64,000 nt of DNA from Heliocidaris erythrogramma. Lineage: Eukaryota; Echinodermata; Echinoidea; Camarodonta; Echinometridae. Made by a program: the position numbers and the translations under genes. The DNA lies in the NCBI GenBank assembly GCA_025617745.1, contig CM046857.1:30243514-30307513 (forward strand). The letters are read 5' to 3'. The notes below the pieces were generated by a model. That model made no database searches. It was not told the DNA's origin and saw nothing but the letters and a program-made list of their open reading frames with translations. This document shows positions 45,325 through 64,000 of the stretch, one piece after another; position 1 is the stretch's first letter; every line of letters starts with the position of its first letter.

Positions 45325-45575
45325 TCATAACCCTAAAACAAACCTAAAATCCAATCATAGCCTTAACCCTAAAACATTCCAATCATAACCCTAGTTATAG
45401 GGTTAGGGTTATGATTGGATTTTAGGTTTGTTTTAGGGTTAGTTATAGGGTTGGGGTTATGATTGGATTTTAGTTTTGTTTTAGGGTTAGGGCTATGATT
45501 GGATTTTAGGTTTGTTTTAGGGCTAAGCCCTAAAACAAACCTAAAATCCAATCATAACCCTAACCCTATATCTTG
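45325..45575. repeat. Telomere-motif block of about 50-bp units in both orientations
   Basis: Units contain TAGGGTTAGGGTTATGATTG followed by GATTTTAGGTTTGTTTTAGG. At the left and right they appear inverted (CCTAAAATCCAATCATAACC), so the block can fold into large hairpins. The following text, CCCTAACCCTAYATCTTKGAC then TAGAGCAATTGTC, is shared with the end of the 59.9-62.4 kb minisatellite. Confidence 0.8.
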
Positions 45576-46564
45576 GACAGAAAACCTAGAGCAATTGTCT
45601 CTGGTGCACATGTCCAAGCGTTGGAACTTCCGTATGGTTCTGAGTTATTGACCAAAATGTACACACATTTAATTTGTCAAAACAGTTCCACGTTTTAATC
45701 AGAATCCAGTGCATAGTATCAATGCAAGAATTTACAGCAAATGTACAGATTTGAAAAAGGCAATACAAAAACACCTATAAGATGCAAAGCCATTATCATT
45801 TGTGGAATGTTGTATTACAACATACCAGTGTTAGACCTTCAGATCTATTGACATTCACATGAATGAACAACTTCAATACCACTTGTTTATAATAAACTTT
45901 TTCCATACACTGTTACTACATACTATCATAGCACTCTACATAACATTTTTATTTACACATCTTTGCCTGCAACATTTATTATAGACACAGTTTGAATAAA
46001 GAAAATGAGAGACCACATATTGTCTATTAATTGGTATGTGATACATTCAAACATAACATAAAAAACATATCTCTCAACACAAGTTTGAAACATGAAGATT
46101 TTTATGAAAAGACTCGATTCTACTGGGAAGGCAATACATTTTAAAGCTACTGTGAGCTTCTTTTTTTATTATTTTTTCTTAATCTGGAAGATCTTTGCCA
46201 TCGATATCAAGGAATTGTATCTTACCTGCAATTACTAGATTTAGAAAATTAACTACATCTTAACACTAAAATTGAATAAGTTCAATAAGTACATGTAGAT
46301 ATTTAATTAATGTTTGGGTTTATGAATATGGGTGATTTTAGCAGGTCATTTTGTCATTTATCTTTTGGTTGGTACAGAACTATGATTTGTTAATGATACA
46401 TGAAAGAAAAAAAGATTATTTCTTGGAATTCTGTGCCAGGTGCCCAAGGAGTCAGACCTTCAATACTTTGCTCTGGACCACAGGGTAAAAACTGAGAGGT
46501 AAGTAAGGAGCCATGTCTCTACAAGCTCATTGCGTGTATAGTGCCCTTGTTGACGACCCTTTAA

Positions 46565-47278
46565 CCCTAATCAGGCCGGGATATTTTGGCTATGCCCCCC
46601 CCCCCCCCCCCCGAGATCTTGACCGTGCCGAAAATCGGCACACACGTCGTCCACAAAGTAATCTACAAAACTGTATAATTAAATGCTCTGATATAATTTC
46701 ACATTATTTATGCTAATTTATGCGTGAAATCAGAATTTTGCCATAAAATCATTAAAGCTTAAAAAGTGCTAATTTTTGGTCTAGACACTCTTTCCAGTAT
46801 TCTTCGCAAATATAATTGGAAAAATTTCGGTATCAAAATTGATTTCTTATGTATTTTATTGTATTTAAAATTTATGTATTTCTTTTTTTTGTTTTTTTAA
46901 TGAAATTTGTCGGGGACACTTTTGGGATCATAAACGGCATAACATAAATTAAGGCTGAAAACACATTTTGTATTGAATTATACATGAAATCACGCATTTG
47001 AGCAATTTTAGGTCTGACGTGCCAGTACAATAATGTTGCGCAACTTCGGAACCGCATGCCTGGACTTCGCGAATTTGGTCTCAAAAAATGTGTGAGATTC
47101 GAAAGAAAAAAGTCCTGAAACACTGCGGTGACTGTTTTGCACGATGCGGACACATCGCAAGAAACCGCGCTTTTGAGCAATTTTGGTCTGACATGCCAGT
47201 ACGAAAAGGGGGGGGAGGGTGTGGTGGATTCTGCCCCCCCTCACACCCCCCCCCCCCCCCCCCCTGGCCCTTTTAGGT
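46565..47278. mobile_element. TTAA-target MITE, family C, complete copy
   Basis: TTAA at 46561-46564 and 47279-47282. Ends are CCCTAATCAGGCC and the inverse of ACCTAAAAGGGCC. G/C homopolymers lie near both ends (46597-46612, 47207-47264), with an AT-rich core. It shows what the insertion site of the 7.3-kb transposon looked like in copy 1. Confidence 0.7.
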
Positions 47279-47544
47279 TTAATGTTGATAGAAGAAAACT
47301 GGAACCATGTTAATAGAAATTTCCTTTGTTAACAATCAACTAAATGTAAAATACATGTAAGTGACGCATCACTACGTTATCCAATAACCATCAAATTTGT
47401 AATTGCTTCTTAATCTTCTTAGGGATTAGTGCACCAAATTGGATCCAAACCCAATTGCTCATTCATTTTGTATTCTGCAGTCTGTAGATTTATTTGGGTA
47501 ACTTGCTACATGTACTATTCAAGATGATTATGACCTTTTTATAG

Positions 47545-48058
47545 GGAAGTCCACCCTGATATCAAGTTGGTTTTAAAAGAAGGAGAAAAAATAAAGAAAC
47601 AAATCAATGAAAGTTTTAGCAACATCCAATAAGATACAAGAAAAAAAGTTGTAATCAAACAAACACATTGACGTATATTGCGAGCTCCTCTCCCATTTGC
47701 CCTGTACATGTACTTTATTTTAAAAAATCATACATTTCCACCTTTTCTAGAGAAAGTACATTATTATTCATACATGCAACCTAAATATTCACATTTGTTT
47801 TTTACACAAAATCTGAGTGAAACAAATGTGTTCCTTCATCAACTAAGAAAATGAAACTTTTTTCTGCACAGACCAAATGGGAGAGGAGCTTGCAAGATAC
47901 TTCACTGACTTGCCAATTTGTGTTTGATTGATGACAAATTCAAAAATTCATAACTTTCTTATTTCTCACAGGATTTTTCTCCAACTTTCATTAATCTTTT
48001 TCTTTAATTCTTCTGTTTCTTTTAAAACCAACTTCATGTCACGGTGGACTCCCCCTTT
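47545..48058. mobile_element. 510-bp palindromic MITE
   Basis: The left arm GGGAAGTCCACCCTGATATC and AAGTTGGTTTTAAAAGAA match the inverse of the right arm (GGGGAGTCCACCGTGACATG, AAGTTGGTTTTAAAAGAA). Inner words GAGCTCCTCTCCCATTTG also pair, so almost the whole element folds back. Superfamily unknown. Confidence 0.72.
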
Positions 48059-49339
48059 AATATGCACTTTTGCCATGCAATGCACACTTTAAAGTCAAGC
48101 AAAGTGACATGAATTTTGCAAATGACTTTTTGATGACAAATTCAGATTGATTGATGCACTCGCTCAAATCAGCAAAAGGGTGAGTTTTGTTGACGCTGTT
48201 ATGTCGACACAGAAAATCAGCACTATCTTAATATTACATGAAGAGACAAAATTCCAAGACAGACGGTTTAAAAAGCAGTATATATAGGAGGTAGATCAGC
48301 TTGACATACAAGTAATCTAATTGATATCAAAACACAGACCATCTCTTGTTCGTGATCTTCAAAATGCAGCATAACCATTTGCATTTTGTGTGATGACTGA
48401 GATTTGAGGATGTAATATTTCTCCCTGGATAACGAACATGACACAAGGTCATCATATAGAGCAGCATTGAGAATTGATGCACCTGATAGTAGTGATTTTA
48501 TCTCAGAATCTGAATCTGAGAGTCTACATGTATACATGCCAGTGCAGCCACCCAGGTACATAATGATTTTATTTTAAATACCTTGATTACAACTGTGACA
48601 CAACAATAAAAAATGCATGAACAACTTTATGCAAGCACTATTCTCGTTCTTTTCAAAACCTCCTCTACTTTCCTTTCCGTTGTGGAATTGCTAGTGGGTG
48701 TGTTAACATAGACATGTTTCCCCATTAATTCTATTATTGCCTGGATCACAAACAATGTAAAATAGCACAATTTCTTACCATTTACTGCACTGTGTGTGAG
48801 GCCACCTGAACAATTTCACTACATATTAAAGAGGCGCACTGGGAAATCTCTGTAATACATGAACAATGCAGAGGTGCATGTGAATTTCCACTGGCTGGCT
48901 GAATATTGTGTCATTGTTTATGATATCCTTTGATAGAAATACATTTCCTCTTAGATTGTACGAACCCTTCCAATTTCAAATTCAGGTCCATTATATTCTA
49001 CAAAAATTGCATAATTGGTGATCTCTAGAAAAGATGACATGATAAAAATGTGGGATAAACTGTCTTGATCATTACATATTATACTGCATAAACTGTCTTC
49101 CTTTTATATTTAGGATAGATCAGGGAAAAGGTTTACAACTCATGCAGCACGTAGCACAAAGTAGTGCTCTTGTGTGTGGAATGACAGCCTCATTGATATT
49201 ACTTGTGCAGTATGTAGCACTAAGTCACTCTCGAATGTCATATGACTAGTCTAGTTGTACTTTTATTTGTGCAGTACATAACACCACGTAGAACTCTTGA
49301 GTGTTGAATCAATAGCCGATTGATGTAACTTGTGGAGTA

Positions 49340-50087
49340 CAGTCAACCTTGCCTAAGTTGATCATGACAGGACTGAGTGAAATGCTTCGACTTCAGCGAT
49401 TTCAGCAAAATCTGACTTGCGCGTGCACGTTGTTAACACAACACGGGGACGCCGCAGTGCGGACTGTGGCCGGCAGCCCGGCAGTTTGATTGATCGGGAG
49501 TTCTCATCACATAATGTACATTGTGCCGACATCGAGAAAATAAGAACATACATGTACTGTACCTTTCATGTGCCCGGTATAGTACTTCACACTCCTGTTA
49601 CAAGTTGGACAATAAAGAATAAAACCAGACACGTCCAGTGATTAATTTCAATGTATTAAATCCTCCCTTACATCCGTTTATATGCACATGGCCGTGAAGT
49701 AAATAAAACTGCATGCAGTGCATGCAGGTACGGTATATGTCCGGCCGACCGGCCGTGCAAACATGACTTAACACATGACATTTTGTTTTTCACATGGGAG
49801 CGCGAGAGAGTGCCCGAGAGAGGCCAGCAAGTCCCAGCCAGCAAGTCGGGGTATATTTGTAAACAAAATCGGCGTGTGGCAGTTTTGACAATGATTGATT
49901 TCACATCGCCGTCTAGTTTGACTTGCGCGGTGTAAATTCAATGTTTTTTCATGGTATTGTTCTGAGAATTTCATCGATATAGGCGAGTATTCGACCTACA
50001 AAAATCGACTTGTACATAGGATTAAGACACGTAAGTCTATAGGGATAAATTGGGACTTATTTTCATCGACTTAAGTGAGGTTGACTG
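49340..50087. mobile_element. pogo/Tigger-like MITE, copy 2
   Basis: Starts CAGTCAACCTTGCCTAAGTT, ends with the inverse of CAGTCAACCTCACTTAAGTC, and has TA flanks. It is an inverted copy of the element at 3236-4026. Confidence 0.8.
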
Positions 50088-50198
50088 TACATTGCACCAA
50101 GTCATATTACATGTGCAGTTCATAACACCAAGTAGTACTCTTTTGCATTGTATGACTAGACAGATTGAAGCAACTTGTACAGTACATAGTATCAAATA

Positions 50199-51162
50199 CA
50201 GTGGAAACTGGGTAAAAAGAGGTCTGATATGACAATATTCCTGATACAGTGAAACCTGTCTATAAAGACCACTCAAGGGAGACAAGAAAAGCGGTCTTTA
50301 TGAGCAGGTGGTCTTTATGGACAGGTTTCTTTAACCCTTACTGAACTGGGCTATTTTGCTCCATGAAAATACTGGGGGGGGGGGGGGGGCCTGGGAGCCC
50401 CCCCACCCCCCCACCCATTGATCTCCGAAACGCAATGTCCAATGAACTTGAAAATTTGCATGTCGATAGATCTTCACATGCTGAATCTGATGGTGTGATT
50501 ATTTGAATCAATTATGCAAATTTTTTGAATTAGCTAATTAAAATGCAAGCCATTGTCTATTGACAGCATATAACTGTACACAAATATATGGAGCGATTAG
50601 CAATTTTAATGACATGCGCATACTAATTAACATATAACACCCCCTAGGTATGTCTGATATGGACAAATGTATCAAAACGTGCGCAAGACTTCATGGAAAA
50701 AAGTCATGAAGCGAGAATCCGAAATTGCCAGCGGTCGCGATGCAATCACCAAAAATATGGAGGGGGTCTTTATAGACAGGTGGTCGCTAAAGCAGGTTTG
50801 ACTGTAAAACAAGGTTATATTCTTGGTCCCAGCTCTTTATTTTCTGACCCTGATCAGTTAGTCACGGATGGACATTTGACAAATTTCAAAAATTTGAAGG
50901 CCTGTAGAAAATGAGTATTTAATTGAAGAGAGCTATTTTATGTTACATTGTGAAGGGCATCACTGAAGGAGTTGAAATTTGATAAAATTTGGTTGCCATG
51001 GTCACCTATTAAAATTATAATCCATAACATATTCAATGTCACGGACGGACAAAATGCCTAAACTTAACCGATCAGGCTCTTCTATTGTTTTTTAACCTGA
51101 TTCCTGCTACAACAAGGTAATTTTAAGAGTCCCAAGGACCTCATTATACTGAGTTTCCACTG
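50199..51162. mobile_element. pogo-like MITE (CAGTGGAAACT ends), outer
   Basis: CAGTGGAAACTGGGTAAAAA at the left and the inverse of CAGTGGAAACTCAGTATAAT at the right, with TA flanks. It contains the inner MITE 50247-50804. Confidence 0.72.
50247..50804. mobile_element. pogo-like MITE (CAGTGAAACCTG ends), inner
   Basis: CAGTGAAACCTGTCTATAAA at the left and the inverse of CAGTCAAACCTGCTTTAGCG at the right, with TA flanks. Internal words GGTCTTTATRGACAGGT repeat near both ends. About 50335-50757 looks like an inserted poly-G, family C-like segment (TTAACCCTTACTGAACTGGG start), with no clear second TTAA. Confidence 0.68.
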
Positions 51163-51422
51163 TAGCACTCTTGTGTGTTGAATGACTAGCTTGGTTGTCC
51201 CTGTACTTGTGAAGTACATAGCACCAAGTAGCACTCTTGTGTGTATTGTGTATTATCCCACGAGCCTGATTGATGCAACGAGTGTAGTACATAGCACCAA
51301 GATTGATTTGTGTGCTGTAGGACTAGCCTGGCTACTGCATCAATCCTTTAATATCAAGGTGCTTGATTGAATCCAAAGAAACATACATGAACAACAGTAC
51401 ATTCAGTTCAGAAGGCATGTCT

Positions 51423-63578
<12,156 letters not shown>

Positions 63579-64000
63579 CTTAAAGACAAGAGTTTGTAAG
63601 ACAAGAGGCTGTAAGACAATAGTTTTTAAGACAAGAGGTCGTAATACATGAGGTTTGGGCCGGTATCAAATTTAATATTGCAAATCATGGTCTTCATGTA
63701 AAAAAAACTAAAAATGTCCATTGCCATGCAATGCGAATGTATCCCCCGGCACTGGCAGCGATTTTTGCATCATCCTTTTGTTCGAAGGAGGGACAAAGAA
63801 CCTCCCCTCCCTCAAACAAAAGGACGGCATAGAGATTGCCACCAGTGGCCCAGACTATTGTCAACACTAGGAGCAGCATCACCAAATCAATGTGTGTAGA
63901 TTAGAGTGTAGTGCATCTCAATAGAAAGTTCGAAAGAAATATGTCAAGAAATGTGACCTGCAGAGCGCACACAAGATATCCACTAAAAATATGACCTTTA

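Larger units (their letters stand above)
49120..51330. repeat. 64-bp minisatellite interrupted by pogo-like MITEs
   Basis: About eight diverged units contain GTACATAGCACCAAGTAG then CTCTTGTGTGTTGAATGACT, at about 49148, 49211, 49275, 50119, 50184, 51162, 51215 and 51288. Removing 49340-50087 and 50199-51162 together with one TA each rejoins normal units. Confidence 0.75.
44662..51422. other. Intergenic region between convergent METTL22 and SUZ12
   Basis: Holds the METTL22 3' UTR with AATAAA at 45019-45024, then repeats listed separately. I see nothing recognisable in about 45600-46550 and 48065-49110 apart from AT-rich unique-looking DNA. Minus-strand frames there have no domain. Confidence 0.6.

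Overview
The window looks like nuclear DNA from a marine invertebrate deuterostome. An echinoderm, perhaps a sea urchin, is my best guess. The reasons are four intron-split animal genes with GT-AG splice sites, an AT-rich background full of ACATGTA-type words, and a very heavy load of LINEs, a Penelope-like element and many small inverted-repeat DNA transposons. The species call is an inference. There is no bacterial or organelle gene, CRISPR array or operon.

Gene layout: (1) RSL1D1 (+), 3' five coding exons, 2008-18615; its 5' end lies before the window. (2) ANKRD40 (-), complete in four exons, 32985-24226, convergent with RSL1D1. (3) METTL22 (+), start to stop 33575-44661, divergent from ANKRD40 across about 590 bp that must hold both promoters. 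(4) SUZ12 (-), 3' eight coding exons, 63578-51423, convergent with METTL22; its 5' exons lie past base 64000. I placed exons by homology remembered from the human proteins plus GT-AG sites and codon phase. All junctions are phase-consistent; METTL22 needs one extra 41-nt exon, which I propose at 37653-37693. The four products act in different places: nucleolar ribosome-related protein, ankyrin adaptor, lysine methyltransferase, and PRC2 core subunit. I see no shared pathway.

Repeat layout: the last RSL1D1 intron (7881-18394) holds a nest of transposons: an A-family TTAA MITE interrupted by a C-family TTAA MITE, interrupted in turn by a 7.3-kb DNA transposon with 19-bp terminal repeats and a 4-bp AATA target duplication. 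That transposon carries a decayed Cys-rich ORF I cannot name. The last ANKRD40 intron (24516-30533) is a LINE graveyard: an L1/Tx1-like element split by a Tc1-like MITE and a Penelope-like insertion, next to another LINE's reverse transcriptase fragment. The first METTL22 intron holds a nearly complete CR1-like LINE in antisense. The METTL22-SUZ12 intergenic region holds a telomere-motif inverted block and a 64-bp minisatellite cut by three pogo-like MITEs. A SUZ12 intron carries a 2.5-kb, 43-bp-unit minisatellite containing the telomere-like CCTAACCCTAA, with a roughly 1-kb higher-order period.

The most interesting material is this repeat architecture and its contacts with splice sites. I found no convincing unknown host gene system.
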